A program made the position numbers and the translations under genes. Below, piece after piece: positions 8,490 to 17,960 of a stretch of DNA of 64,000 bases (positions are counted from its first letter, which is position 1; each line of letters begins with the position of its first letter). The DNA comes from Tunturibacter empetritectus (GTDB lineage Bacteria > Acidobacteriota > Terriglobia > Terriglobales > Acidobacteriaceae), in NCBI RefSeq assembly GCF_040358985.1, contig NZ_CP132932.1, positions 4,650,001 through 4,714,000 on the forward strand. Direction: 5' to 3'. The notes below the pieces were generated by a model. The model saw nothing but the letters and a program-made list of their open reading frames with translations, did not search any database and was not told the DNA's origin.

Positions 8490-9173
8490 CTAGTCGCCTC
8501 CGTTCTTCATGGTCGAAGTCCAGTGGCTGGTTCGGTCTTCGATCTTTTCTCGTGCCTGGTCTTTCCAAAATGATTCGAGGCCGGACATCTCGAGCATTCG
8601 GTGGGCGTAGTCTAGATCGAACTTCAGGTACATGCAGCGGTTGATTGCGGGGATCGAGCCTTCAGGGTTTAGCCGTTCTTCGATCAGCCATAAGTCGCCT
8701 GAGTGAAGTGTGCCGGGTTCGAGGACGCGCAGATAAAAGCCTGTGCGATTTTCTCGAATCGTCAGCTTCACCCAGTCGGGGCGTCCGATTCGTCGCGCGA
8801 GATTGGCGCAGGGGACGCGCGGACCGCTGACTTGAACGAGCGCAGTGCCCAGACGCACCTGGTCGCCTACGCAGACCTGATCTTCGGTGATGCCGTCGAG
8901 GGTGAGATTTTCGCCGACATTCCCGGCTTCGAGGTTCATGTGGTATTGGGTGTTCCAGAAGGCGTAGTGATCCGCCAAATGGACGCAGATCGCTGCGCCC
9001 GGACCTCCGTGATAGGGCTGGGCGACCTTGTCTTCGGCGAGTCCCTGAAGGGAGACCGGTACCGGGCCATCCACGCGATTGCGAAAGATGGAGGAAGTCC
9101 AAGTTCCGCGTTCATCGGTGATGGATCTGGGCTGGCCGGTGAAGACTGCCTGGATGGTGGCGGGTTTCGTCAC
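8490..9173 (-). CDS. MOSC domain-containing protein (YiiM-like)
   Basis: 227 residues from a GTG at 9173. It has the MOSC core: DKVAQPYHGGPGAAICVH, GENLTLDG and the conserved cysteine in RVPCANLARR, expected to bind the molybdenum cofactor's metal or sulfur. The C-terminal helical tail after residue 170 (around HRMLEM and FWKDQAREKI) matches the 3-alpha extension of YiiM-like proteins, which reduce N-hydroxylated compounds with a flavin reductase partner. No such partner is adjacent. It is divergent from the large propeller-like gene, with about 80 bp shared upstream region. Confidence 0.9.
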   Translation of the reverse strand: MTKPATIQAVFTGQPRSITDERGTWTSSIFRNRVDGPVPVSLQGLAEDKVAQPYHGGPGAAICVHLADHYAFWNTQYHMNLEAGNVGENLTLDGITEDQVCVGDQVRLGTALVQVSGPRVPCANLARRIGRPDWVKLTIRENRTGFYLRVLEPGTLHSGDLWLIEERLNPEGSIPAINRCMYLKFDLDYAHRMLEMSGLESFWKDQAREKIEDRTSHWTSTMKNGGD

Positions 9174-9253
9174 GTGATCGATTTTAGGCTGACGCTGTGA
9201 ATGCGTCGACCCACGTCGTTCGGGAATGGCGGAGATACTTTAGACTCAGGGTG

Positions 9254-11485
9254 ATGATGCGACGAGTGTTAGTTACGGGATTAGTAGTGTCTTCCCTGCT
9301 GTCTGGGTGGGCGAGCGCGCAGGGCACGAAGCTGTGGAGCGTGGAACGCTACGACGAGATGGAAAAGGGCAATGCGGAGGGGATGGCGATCCGCAGCGAT
9401 GGACGGCTGGAGGCGGGGCCGGCGACTTCGTTGATGTATGAGACGGGAAAGAGCTATGCGTGGGCGCTGGCGAACGATGGGGCGGGGAACGGCTATGTGG
9501 GGCTGGGTGGGACGGCGGCGGGGTCGGCTGTGGTGATGAAGGTGACGCCGGAGGGTAAGGCTGCGGAGATCTTTGCGGGGAAAGAGCTGGCGGTGCAGGC
9601 GGTTCGCGTGGCGGCCGATGGAAGTGTGCTGGCGGCGACTTCGCCGGATGGGAAGGTGTATCGGATTCCTGCGGGTGGGGGGGCGGCTGCGGTGATATTT
9701 GATCCTTCGAATACGGAGGATAAACCGAAGTATCTCTGGGATCTGGCGGTGGGTAAAGGCGGCGAGGTGTATGTGGCTGCTGGTGCTCCGGCGGTGGTGT
9801 ACCGGGTGGCCGCGGGTGGCGGGAAGGCGGAGGTTTTGTTCAGGACGGCGGATCAGCATATTCGGTGTCTGTTGCTGGCGGCGGATGGGACGTTGTGGGC
9901 TGGGTCGGATGGTGCGGGCGTAGTGTACCGGTTTGCGACGGGGACGGCGGGGGCGAAGCCGTTTGCTGCTTACGCTGCGGGGCGGCGGGAGATTACGGCG
10001 CTGGCGATAGATGCGGCGGGAGATGTCTATGCGGCGGGAGTTGGTACGAAGGGACGCTCGACGCTGCCGCCGTTGCCGATGACGGGAGGTGTGGGGGTGA
10101 CGATTACGTTTGTGCAGCCGGGGTCGTCGACGGCGGCCGGTGCGAATACGCTGGTGCCGGATGGGTCGGAGATTTACAAGATAGGGGTGGATGGTGCCCC
10201 GCAGAAGCTGCTGACGTTGAAAGATGATGTGGTGTATGCGCTGGCGGTTCGGGGTGGGAACTTGCTTGCTGCTACAGGAAATCGTGGGCGGGTGTACCGC
10301 GTCGATACCAACGGTAGTGGGCGCTTTAGTGATGTGGCGCATCTGGAGGCGTCGCAGGCGATGGCGTTTGCTGCGGTGAAGGATGGGCTGCTGGTGGCGA
10401 CGAGTAATAGCGGGAAGGTATTTCGGCTGGGGGATGCGGTTGCGCCTGCGGCGACTTACACGAGTGATGTCTTCGATGCGCAGAGTTTTTCGCAGTGGGG
10501 ACGCGCGGAGGTTCGATCCGGCGGGGCTGCCGGGTTCGATCTGTTTGTGCGGAGTGGAAATGTGGAGAGCCCGGTGATGGGGTGGAGCGAGTGGGTTCGG
10601 GTTGGCGCGGATGGGAGATTTGCGGTTCCGCCGGGACGATTTGTGCAATGGAAGTCGGTGCTGCACAGGGGCGGATCGGTGGATGCGGTGGGGTTGAACT
10701 ATCTGCAGCGGAATCTGGCTCCAGTGGTGGATGAGGTGGTGGTGCAACCAGGGGCGCGGGTGACGCCGGTGGCTCCGGTTGCGGGCAGCGCTACGGTGCA
10801 GGTGGCCTTCCCTGCTGCTGCGGGTGCTACGCCTGCGGTGAATTTTTCTACGGATGCGAATGCTGCTCCGCTGATGGCGCAGAAGGATAAGACGGCGGTG
10901 ACGGTGCGGTGGATGGCGCATGACGACAACGGCGATGAATTGATGTTTGCGGTGTGGTATCGCGGGGTGGGTGAGGCGAACTGGCGGTTACTGAAGGACA
11001 AGATCTCGGAGAGGGTTTACAGCTTCGACTCTGCGCTGCTGCCTGATGGGAGTTACGAAATGAAGGTGGTGGCGAGCGATGCTCCGGTGCATACGGATGC
11101 GGAGGCGTTGACGGGGGAGCGCGCGAGCGAGGTGTTTGTGGTGGATACGACACCGCCGGTGCCTGGGGTTTTGACGGCGACGAAACAGATTTTGTTCGAG
11201 CAAAGCGGTCCGAACAAAGCTGCCTCGACATTCATTCATGCAACGTTGGAGGTGCGAGATGCTACTTCGCCGATTGCGCATGCGGAGTATTCGATTGACG
11301 CAGGGCCTTGGCAGTATCTGGAGCCGGTGGGGAAGGTGTCGGATTCTCTAACGGAGCGGTATGACTTTACGGTGGCGGTGCCTGCCGCGACTGCTCCGGT
11401 AAGTGATGCGAAGGAGCATGTGCTGGCGGTGAGGGTGTATGACCGGTATGAGAACGTCGCCGCGGTGAAGGCGGTGGTGCGGTAA
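9254..11485 (+). CDS. secreted beta-propeller-like protein with fibronectin-like C-terminal region
   Basis: 743 residues if translation starts at the ATG-ATG at 9254, chosen because it directly opens a signal peptide (RRVLVTGLVV to WASAQ); the frame is open to 9197. Residues 70-420 contain repeated short blades of the form VxAxxDGxVxAATSPDGKVYRI, ADGTLWAGSDGAGVVYR and LLAATGNRGRVYRV, like a beta-propeller. Residues 530-650 look like a fibronectin type III-like fold (VTVRWMAHDDNGDEL, DGSYEMKVVASD). Role unknown; likely an envelope binding or sensor protein. Its stop overlaps the next start by 1 bp (TAATG), so it is translationally coupled to the TRIC-type channel gene. Confidence 0.8.
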   Translation: MMRRVLVTGLVVSSLLSGWASAQGTKLWSVERYDEMEKGNAEGMAIRSDGRLEAGPATSLMYETGKSYAWALANDGAGNGYVGLGGTAAGSAVVMKVTPEGKAAEIFAGKELAVQAVRVAADGSVLAATSPDGKVYRIPAGGGAAAVIFDPSNTEDKPKYLWDLAVGKGGEVYVAAGAPAVVYRVAAGGGKAEVLFRTADQHIRCLLLAADGTLWAGSDGAGVVYRFATGTAGAKPFAAYAAGRREITALAIDAAGDVYAAGVGTKGRSTLPPLPMTGGVGVTITFVQPGSSTAAGANTLVPDGSEIYKIGVDGAPQKLLTLKDDVVYALAVRGGNLLAATGNRGRVYRVDTNGSGRFSDVAHLEASQAMAFAAVKDGLLVATSNSGKVFRLGDAVAPAATYTSDVFDAQSFSQWGRAEVRSGGAAGFDLFVRSGNVESPVMGWSEWVRVGADGRFAVPPGRFVQWKSVLHRGGSVDAVGLNYLQRNLAPVVDEVVVQPGARVTPVAPVAGSATVQVAFPAAAGATPAVNFSTDANAAPLMAQKDKTAVTVRWMAHDDNGDELMFAVWYRGVGEANWRLLKDKISERVYSFDSALLPDGSYEMKVVASDAPVHTDAEALTGERASEVFVVDTTPPVPGVLTATKQILFEQSGPNKAASTFIHATLEVRDATSPIAHAEYSIDAGPWQYLEPVGKVSDSLTERYDFTVAVPAATAPVSDAKEHVLAVRVYDRYENVAAVKAVVR

Positions 11486-12132
11486 TGGCGCTGCGGGACT
11501 GGTTCCCGAAGTACAGGCAGGATGTGGTGCTGCTGGCGGTGGACCTGGTGGGGACGTTTGTGTTTGCCGTGGAGGGGGCGCTGGCGGGGATTCGCGGCGA
11601 GCTGGATCTGCTGGGGCTGCTGGTGGTGTCGTTTGTGACGGCGTTGGGTGGCGGGACGGTGAGGGATCTGCTGATTGGTGCGGTGCCACCGAACAGCATT
11701 CGCGACTGGCGATATGGAGCGACGGCGTTTGCGGGTGGTGGTGCGGTGTTTTGTTTTTATCAGTCGTTTCAGCATGTGCCGCAACAGTTGTTGATTACCC
11801 TCGATGCGGCGGGGTTGGCGCTGTTTGCAATGGCGGGTGCCGCGAAGGCGCTGGAGTTTGGGATCAATCCGATGATTGCGGTGCTGATGGGTGTGTTGAC
11901 TGGTGTTGGTGGTGGGACGATTCGCGATGTGCTGATGACGCGGGTGCCGGGAATTTTGAATACGGATATCTATGCTTCGGCTGCGCTGGCGGGTGCGGTG
12001 GTGATGGTGATTGGGCTGGCTTTGAAGGTGCCGCGGACGATTGCGATGACAGTGGGTGGGGTTTGTTGCTTTGTGCTGCGAATGGTGGCGGTGGCGCGGC
12101 ATTGGAATCTACCTAAGGTGATCGCGCATTAA
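11485..12132 (+). CDS. trimeric intracellular cation channel (TRIC/UPF0126) family protein
   Basis: 215 residues with about seven hydrophobic helices. The two internally repeated GGGTVRD and GGGTIRD motifs (near residues 56 and 142) are the hallmark of the prokaryotic TRIC/YicG family, which forms homotrimeric cation, probably potassium, channels in the inner membrane. The duplication of about 85 residues is visible by eye. The start overlaps the stop of the upstream propeller-like gene (TAATG). A repeat-family A copy follows the stop. Confidence 0.93.
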   Translation: MALRDWFPKYRQDVVLLAVDLVGTFVFAVEGALAGIRGELDLLGLLVVSFVTALGGGTVRDLLIGAVPPNSIRDWRYGATAFAGGGAVFCFYQSFQHVPQQLLITLDAAGLALFAMAGAAKALEFGINPMIAVLMGVLTGVGGGTIRDVLMTRVPGILNTDIYASAALAGAVVMVIGLALKVPRTIAMTVGGVCCFVLRMVAVARHWNLPKVIAH

Positions 12133-12140
12133 GGCTGCTT

Positions 12141-12205
12141 GTCCTGCCGGACGGACCGCCTGCGCGGCGCGCGGTCACTTCGTGACTTGTATACCTTGTT
12201 GGGGC
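12141..12205. repeat. dispersed repeat family A, shortened copy
   Basis: Begins GTCCTGCCGGACGGACC and keeps the GGTCACTTCGTGACTTGTATACC core, then diverges. It lies between the TRIC-type gene stop and the LolC-type gene and is co-directional with the copy at 5284. Confidence 0.7.
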
Positions 12206-12263
12206 GGGTGTAGGGCGTGGTGCCTCGCGTTGCTCGGCTGTGCGGATAGTAAGCTGGAGTTCG

Positions 12264-13532
12264 ATGCGATTTGAATTTTTTATTGCGGCGCGTTATCTGC
12301 GGGCGAAGCGGCGGCAGGCGGTGGTAGGGGTGATCACGGCTATCTCGGTGATCGGCGTAGCGGCGGGCGTGGCTTCGCTGATTATCGCGCTGGCGATTAC
12401 GAATGGTATGCGTCGGGATCTGCAGGAGCGGCTGGTGGGGTCGACCTCGCATGTGGACCTGATGCGAGTGGCGGGGGATGGGATACGGGACTGGCGGCCG
12501 CTGCTGGCGCGGCTTCGCGGCGTGCCGCATGTGGTGGCGGCGGCTCCGGGATTGTATGGGCAGGTGCTGATCTCGAAGGGTGCGAGGAGCGGCGGCGGAT
12601 TGGTGAAGGGCGTGATCCCGAAGGATGAGAAGACGGTGGGGGATCTGCTGCAGAGTGTAGTGCAGGGTTCGGCTGCGGCGTTGGAGCCAGAGAGCAGCGA
12701 GTCAGCGAGTCAGCAGATCAGCTTGCCGAGTGCTCGGGCGATTCCGCCGATTGTGATTGGGCAGGATATGGCGGAGTCTCTGGGGGCGAAGGTAGGGGAT
12801 GGGGTGCTGGTGACGAGTCCGCAAGGGGAGTTGACGCCGCTGGGGCTGGTGCCGAAGTATGAGCGGTTTCAGGTGGCGGGGATCTTCAAGTCGGGGTTTT
12901 ATCAGTATGACTCGAGCTACGCGTTTCTGCGGTTGGCGGATGCGCAGAGGTTATTTAGTGAGCCGGACCTGATCTCGGTGATCAGCTTCAAGGTGGATGA
13001 TCTTTATCATGCGGATCGCGTGGGAAGGGCGATTGAAGATGCGGCGGGCAAGGGATTTCAGACGACGAACTGGATGGAGCAGAATCGTGAGTTGTTTCGC
13101 GCGTTGAAGCTGGAGCAGGTGGTGACGTTTATTGTGCTGGCTCTGATTGTCTGCGTGGCTGCGCTGAATATTCTGATTGCGTTGACGATGATGGTCATGG
13201 AGAAGACGCGGGATATCGCGGTGCTGATGAGCTTCGGAGTGAGTGGGGCGCAGGTAAGACGAATTTTTTTGATGCAGGGATTGTTGATCTCTGTGATTGG
13301 GACGGTGCTGGGGTTGGTTCTTGGGTATGGACTGAGCTGGCTGGGTGGGCACTACCGGTTTATTCGGCTCGATGCGGCGGTCTATTCGATTGATTATCTG
13401 CCGTTCGCGCCGCGGGTTGTGGATGCGGTGATTGTGGCGGCTGTCTCGTTGGGGGTGAGTCTGATTGCTACGATCTATCCAAGTGGAAGCGCGGCGAAGG
13501 TGCTGCCGGCGGAGGCTTTGCGATATGAGTAA
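12264..13532 (+). CDS. LolC/LolE-type ABC transporter permease
   Basis: 422 residues. Start taken at the ATG at 12264 (MRFEFFIAARYLRAKR) with CTGGAG 8 nt before it; a longer frame from 12240 lacks support. Topology is that of the FtsX-like family: one helix at residues 20-45, a large periplasmic domain (about 46-270) and three helices at about 280-400, with the cytoplasmic loop TRDIAVLMSFGVS. In Lol systems this subunit extracts lipoproteins from the inner membrane for transfer to the outer membrane. The stop overlaps the next start (ATGAGTAA), and the matching ATPase is encoded 636 bp downstream. Confidence 0.9.
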   Translation: MRFEFFIAARYLRAKRRQAVVGVITAISVIGVAAGVASLIIALAITNGMRRDLQERLVGSTSHVDLMRVAGDGIRDWRPLLARLRGVPHVVAAAPGLYGQVLISKGARSGGGLVKGVIPKDEKTVGDLLQSVVQGSAAALEPESSESASQQISLPSARAIPPIVIGQDMAESLGAKVGDGVLVTSPQGELTPLGLVPKYERFQVAGIFKSGFYQYDSSYAFLRLADAQRLFSEPDLISVISFKVDDLYHADRVGRAIEDAAGKGFQTTNWMEQNRELFRALKLEQVVTFIVLALIVCVAALNILIALTMMVMEKTRDIAVLMSFGVSGAQVRRIFLMQGLLISVIGTVLGLVLGYGLSWLGGHYRFIRLDAAVYSIDYLPFAPRVVDAVIVAAVSLGVSLIATIYPSGSAAKVLPAEALRYE

Positions 13533-14007
13533 TCCTAGATTGAAGTATGGGCAGTTGGCGCCGGAGGGTTTGGCGAAGATGACTGCGCTGGAACATTACT
13601 TGAATACGGAGGCTGGGCTCGAGGCTTCGTTGCTGGGGTTGGTAAGGCTCAAGGTTTCGTTGATGAATGGGTGTGAGTATTGCATTCATCTGCATACGGC
13701 GGAGTTGAAGAAGCTGAATGAGACGGCGGAGCGAGTAGCGGGGGTTGGCGATTGGCGCGGGTCGGAGGCTTATACGAAACGGGAGCGGGCGGCACTCGCC
13801 TGGGCGGAGGCGGTAACGAATATTCAGGATGGCCATGCTCCGGATGCAATGTATGACGAGGTAAGGGCGCACTTCAGCGAGGTCGAAACGGTGAATCTGA
13901 CGCTGGTGATTACGACCATCAATGCGTGGAACCGGATGGCGATCTCGTTGGGAAAGTATCCGGGGCATGACGGTGCGAAGGTCGTCGGCGGAGAGATACA
14001 TGGCTGA
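13525..14007 (+). CDS. carboxymuconolactone decarboxylase/AhpD-like protein
   Basis: 160 residues from the ATG at 13525, inside the last codons of the LolC-type gene (8-bp overlap), which indicates translational coupling. The motif NGCEYCIHLH carries the CxxC pair plus histidine of AhpD-like alkylhydroperoxidases (residues near 50-60). The remainder is all-helical and matches the carboxymuconolactone decarboxylase fold (RERAALAWAEAVT, LVITTINAWNRMAI). Likely a peroxidase or thiol-disulfide active protein. Its place between the two Lol-type subunits is probably accidental operon composition. Confidence 0.92.
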   Translation: MSNPRLKYGQLAPEGLAKMTALEHYLNTEAGLEASLLGLVRLKVSLMNGCEYCIHLHTAELKKLNETAERVAGVGDWRGSEAYTKRERAALAWAEAVTNIQDGHAPDAMYDEVRAHFSEVETVNLTLVITTINAWNRMAISLGKYPGHDGAKVVGGEIHG

Positions 14008-14010
14008 ATG

Positions 14011-14076
14011 GCAAAAATGCGGGGGTCTCTCCACTGCGTCGCGCGATGAGGCCGCGCAACTCCGGTCGAGATGACG
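14011..14076. repeat. dispersed repeat family B, copy 1
   Basis: A stretch including GGGGTCTCTCCACTGCG, CGATGAGGCCG and GTCGAGATGACG. A second copy in the same orientation lies at 17961-18038. Both follow stop codons. Confidence 0.7.
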
Positions 14077-14167
14077 CTTCTATTGGAGATCGCTTCTATA
14101 TTGGGAAACGTTTCGTTTGGGTTGGGGAATGCTTCGTTGGGGGATGGATGGATGAGGTGAAGGGTTG

Positions 14168-14962
14168 ATGGATCCGAATGAAGGGGATGTCCGGTTCGAG
14201 AATGAAGGAACGCTGGAGCCACTGCCGGTGGTGCGGGAGCGGACGGTGGTGATGCGGGCGGTTGGGCTGACGAAGATCTATGCGGCTGTCGCGATAAAGA
14301 CCGGTGCAGCGCGGCCGGCGCTGGAGTTGTTTCGCGGGCTGGATCTGAAGGTGCACGCGGGCGAGATGATAGCGATTGTGGGGGAGAGCGGCGCGGGGAA
14401 GAGTTCCCTGCTGCATCTGCTGGCGGCTCTGGATACGCCGACGGCTGGAGAGGTTTGGTGCGGGGATGCTCGGTTGAGCTCGTTTACTCCGAAGCAGGCG
14501 GCGGAGTTTCGCAATCGTGATGTGGGATATGTGTGGCAGTTTCATTATTTACTTCCGGAGTTTTCTGCGCTGGAGAATGCTGCGATGCCGCTACTGGCTC
14601 GTGGGATGAGGCACGCGGAGGCGCTGGACAGGGCGCAGTTCTGGCTGGCGGAGGTGGGGCTGGGGGATCGGGCGGAGCATCGCTCGGGGGAGTTGAGCGG
14701 GGGGGAGCAGCAGAGGGTGAGCCTGGCGCGGGCGCTGGTGACGGAGCCGAGGCTGCTGCTGGCCGATGAGCCGACGGGCGATCTGGATGGGAAGACGGCG
14801 GAGGCGGTGTTCAGTTTGATTCAGCGCTTGCATGAGGCGCATGGGCTGACGAGTGTGCTGGTGACGCATAATCTTGAGTTTGCGGAGCGGTGCGATCGGG
14901 TGCTGAAGTTGCGGGAGGGGCGGCTGGTGGATGGACGGGCGGCGGAGAGTGTGCGGGATTGA
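14168..14962 (+). CDS. LolD-type ABC transporter ATP-binding protein
   Basis: 264 residues from the ATG at 14168, preceded by GAAGG. All ABC ATPase motifs are intact: Walker A GESGAGKSS (near residue 75), Q-loop VWQFHYLLPEFSALENA, signature LSGGEQQR, Walker B LLLADEPTGDLD and the switch histidine VTHN. The FHYLLPEF sequence after the Q-loop is typical of LolD, whose loop contacts LolC/E. An N-terminal extension of about 25 residues precedes the core. It is expected to power the permease encoded at 12264. Confidence 0.93.
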   Translation: MDPNEGDVRFENEGTLEPLPVVRERTVVMRAVGLTKIYAAVAIKTGAARPALELFRGLDLKVHAGEMIAIVGESGAGKSSLLHLLAALDTPTAGEVWCGDARLSSFTPKQAAEFRNRDVGYVWQFHYLLPEFSALENAAMPLLARGMRHAEALDRAQFWLAEVGLGDRAEHRSGELSGGEQQRVSLARALVTEPRLLLADEPTGDLDGKTAEAVFSLIQRLHEAHGLTSVLVTHNLEFAERCDRVLKLREGRLVDGRAAESVRD

Positions 14963-15405
14963 AGAGCGATCGCAGACTCGAAGGTTGATTTGCAGCTATA
15001 TCTGCGAGAGGTGATTTAGCTTCTAGTTTTTTGGGGGAACAGAGTTCGGGTGGGATAGCGCTCTGTCGGTTCGTGATCTTACGACGCTTCAGCGAGTTGC
15101 AATCCTGCTTCTTCCCTGTTGGCAGATCATCCAATCAAGAGAAGGAACCACAGTTCCGAGAGGTGCACCTAATTTGGTGCTGGTTTTGCACAGGGCGCGT
15201 CTAAAAGAGTGCTAAGTTATGCATAACTTTCGAGGGATTTCGAATATTTTGCGGGGACGACTACACTAGGAAGTAGTGGGATGGATGCTTCAGAGGTTGA
15301 AGTAGCCTGATTTGTCTCCGGGAGTGAGCGGCACGGAGATGGTTGTAGGGACCAACGGCGCTATGCGGCCTTCGGGCTAAATGGTGGTCGGCTTGAAGGG
15401 GATAT
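14963..15405. other. 443-bp region upstream of clpC
   Basis: No gene is apparent. It holds a 10-bp palindrome AGGTGCACCT at 15161-15170, a perfect 16-bp palindrome at 15214-15229, and GAGTGCTAA at 15207-15215, identical to one arm of the HrcA/CIRCE operator but without its partner. A weak promoter candidate is TTCGAA (15239) with TACACT (15262) at 17-bp spacing. The clpC promoter and heat-shock control presumably lie here. Confidence 0.5.
15214..15229. promoter_or_regulatory. 16-bp perfect palindrome upstream of clpC
   Basis: AAGTTATGCATAACTT reads the same on both strands. It is 177 bp before the clpC start and overlaps the GAGTGCTAA half-site by two bases. It has the form of a dimeric repressor site; the regulator is unknown. 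Confidence 0.5.
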
Positions 15406-17874
15406 ATGTTCGAACGCTATACGGAGAAGGCGCGGCGGGTGATCTTTTTTGCCCGCTATGAGGCCAGTCAGTTTGGGTCGCCTTACATCGAGACTGAGCA
15501 CCTGCTGCTCGGTTTGTTGCGTGAGGACAAGGCATTGACGAACCGCTTTTTGCGGTCGCACGCGTCGGTGGAGTCGATACGCAAACAGATTGAAGGCCAT
15601 ACGACGATTCGGGAGAAGGTATCGACTTCGGTTGATCTGCCGCTTTCGAACGAGTGCAAGCGGGTGCTTGCGTACGCGGCTGAAGAAGCAGAGCGGCTTT
15701 CGCATAAACATATCGGGACTGAGCATCTGCTGCTGGGATTGCTGCGCGAAGAGAAGTGCTTCGCGGCGGAGATTCTGCAGGAGCGAGGGTTGCGGCTGCC
15801 GGCGATTCGCGAAGAGCTGCAGCGGACGACGCAGGAGAAGGCTCCTTCCACGAGCGGCAGCAAAGGACAGCGCGGCGAGCAGAGTATGCTGGCGGAGTTT
15901 TCGCGGGACCTGACGCAGTCGGCGATGGATCAGCAGCTTGATCCGCTGGTTGGCAGGGACAGCGAGGTGGATCGGGTGATCCAGATTCTGTGCCGGCGCA
16001 CAAAGAATAATCCGGTGCTGATTGGCGAGCCTGGCGTGGGTAAGACGGCAATTGTCGAAGGACTGGCGCAGAAGATCGCTGATGGCGAGGTGCCAAGTTT
16101 CCTGGCCGACAAGCGCGTGCTGGCGCTGGATCTTTCGCTAATCGTTGCGGGAACGAAGTATCGCGGGCAGTTTGAAGAGCGGCTAAAGACGATCATGAAA
16201 GAGCTGATGGAGAATCAGAACTCGATCGTGTTCATCGACGAGTTGCATACACTGGTGGGCGCTGGGTCGGCCGAGGGGTCGCTCGATGCTGCCAATATCC
16301 TCAAGCCTGCTCTGTCTCGCGGCGAGATTCAGTGCATTGGCGCGACCACACCTGCGGAGTACCGCAAGTCGATTGAGAAGGATCGTTCTTTGGAGCGGCG
16401 TTTTCAGGCAGTAAAGGTGCCTCCGCCGAACGAGGAAGACGCGATCAAGATCATTATGGGGATCAAGGAAAAGTACGAGAAGTTCCATGCAGTGAGCTAT
16501 ACCGACGACGCGATTACGTTCTCGGTGTCGCACTCCAGCCGTTATATTCCTGACCGGTTCCTTCCGGACAAGGCGATCGACTTGATCGATGAGGCGGGGG
16601 CGCGGGTGAAGCTGCGGCAGACCTCGATGCCTGAGGAGTTGACCGAAGTACAGAAGCGGATCAAGTTCATCGTGCACAGGATGGAGAACGCGATTGCGAA
16701 TCATGAGTTCGAGAAGGCTCGGTTCTACTCGGATGAGGAGCGCAAGGAGCGGGAGAATCTGCGGGCGCTGCGGGACAAGTATCACCTGGATGACTCTTCG
16801 GCGGGCATTGTGACGCGTGGAGATATCGAGGATGTGGTTAGCCGCTGGACGGGCGTGCCGATTACTTCACTGAAGGAAGAGGAGACGCAGCGGTTGCTGC
16901 GAGTTGAGGAAGAGCTGCACAAGCGCGTGATCTCGCAGGATAAGGCGATCTCGGCGCTGGCGCGGGCGATTCGACGATCGCGTGCTGGATTGAAGAATCC
17001 GGCTCGACCAATCGGAAGCTTCCTGTTCCTTGGACCTACCGGCGTAGGTAAGACGGAGATGGCGCGGACGCTCGCGCAGTTCCTGTTTGGGAGCGAGAAG
17101 GCGCTGATCCGCTTCGATATGTCGGAGTTCATGGAGAAGCACTCGGTGAGCAAGTTGATTGGTTCGCCTCCGGGATATGTGGGCTACGAAGAGGGAGGCC
17201 AGTTGACGGAGCGCGTGAAGCGGAATCCGTACTGCGTGGTGCTGCTCGATGAGATCGAGAAGGCTCATCCCGATGTGTTCAATCTGCTTCTGCAGGTATT
17301 TGAAGACGGGCAGCTGACGGATGGGCTGGGCAATACAGTCGATTACAAGAACTGCATCATCATCATGACTTCGAACATTGGGGCTAAACATCTGCAAAAG
17401 CGGCAGGGGCTGGGCTTCCAAAGCGAGAAGGAAGACATGGTCATGGACAAGATGGAAGAGTTGGTTCGGGGCGAGGTCAAACGGACTTTCAACCCGGAGT
17501 TCCTGAATCGCCTGGACGAGATCATCATCTTCACGTCGCTCTCGGATGCGGACCTGATGCAGATTCTCGAGCTGCTGGTGCAGCAGTTGAATGTGAACCT
17601 GGTGCATAAGGCGATCACTATCTCTGTGGCCGACGATGCGAAGAAGTGGATCATCGAGAAGACGGCTTCGGACCGCAGCTATGGGGCGCGGCCTCTGCGT
17701 CGGGCGCTGCAGCGGTTTGTTGAGGATCCTCTGTCGGAGGCGCTGATCGGCGGCGGGATCGTCGAGCGTCCTGCGTTCCTCGAGGTGTACATGGAGAACA
17801 ACAAGCTGTACTACCGTCCGATCTCCGCTGATGGCGAAGAGAAGATGGCTGGGCTTGAACTGACTACTGTTTAG
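15406..17874 (+). CDS. clpC: ATP-dependent Clp protease ATP-binding subunit ClpC
   Basis: 822 residues, normal for ClpC. The HSP100 unfoldase feeds proteins into ClpP. Order: double Clp-N repeat (residues 1-145, EHLLLGLLRE twice), first AAA module with Walker A GEPGVGKT (207-214) and Walker B VFIDEL, a UVR-type middle segment (HEFEKARFYSDEERKERE, about 435-455) that identifies ClpC rather than ClpB or ClpA, second AAA module with GPTGVGKT (543-550), and the ClpP-docking loop LGF (669-671). A 3' terminator follows. The long upstream region carries operator-like palindromes. Confidence 0.97.
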   Translation: MFERYTEKARRVIFFARYEASQFGSPYIETEHLLLGLLREDKALTNRFLRSHASVESIRKQIEGHTTIREKVSTSVDLPLSNECKRVLAYAAEEAERLSHKHIGTEHLLLGLLREEKCFAAEILQERGLRLPAIREELQRTTQEKAPSTSGSKGQRGEQSMLAEFSRDLTQSAMDQQLDPLVGRDSEVDRVIQILCRRTKNNPVLIGEPGVGKTAIVEGLAQKIADGEVPSFLADKRVLALDLSLIVAGTKYRGQFEERLKTIMKELMENQNSIVFIDELHTLVGAGSAEGSLDAANILKPALSRGEIQCIGATTPAEYRKSIEKDRSLERRFQAVKVPPPNEEDAIKIIMGIKEKYEKFHAVSYTDDAITFSVSHSSRYIPDRFLPDKAIDLIDEAGARVKLRQTSMPEELTEVQKRIKFIVHRMENAIANHEFEKARFYSDEERKERENLRALRDKYHLDDSSAGIVTRGDIEDVVSRWTGVPITSLKEEETQRLLRVEEELHKRVISQDKAISALARAIRRSRAGLKNPARPIGSFLFLGPTGVGKTEMARTLAQFLFGSEKALIRFDMSEFMEKHSVSKLIGSPPGYVGYEEGGQLTERVKRNPYCVVLLDEIEKAHPDVFNLLLQVFEDGQLTDGLGNTVDYKNCIIIMTSNIGAKHLQKRQGLGFQSEKEDMVMDKMEELVRGEVKRTFNPEFLNRLDEIIIFTSLSDADLMQILELLVQQLNVNLVHKAITISVADDAKKWIIEKTASDRSYGARPLRRALQRFVEDPLSEALIGGGIVERPAFLEVYMENNKLYYRPISADGEEKMAGLELTTV

Positions 17875-17894
17875 TGCGCTGTTAGTATGTATAC

Positions 17895-17933
17895 AAAACG
17901 CCTCGGCTATTCGCCGGGGCGTTTTATTTTTTT
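17895..17933 (+). terminator. rho-independent terminator of clpC
   Basis: AAAACGCCTCGG pairs with CCGGGGCGTTTT across a short loop (17895-17925), followed by a TATTTTTTT tail. It begins 20 nt after the clpC stop codon. Confidence 0.9.
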
Positions 17934-17960
17934 GGAACGTACTGGGGAAGAACGGACAAC

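Noticed and set aside
15189..15215. CIRCE heat-shock operator
   Set aside because: Only the right arm GAGTGCTAA matches; the left arm at the required 9-bp spacing is CACAGGGCG.
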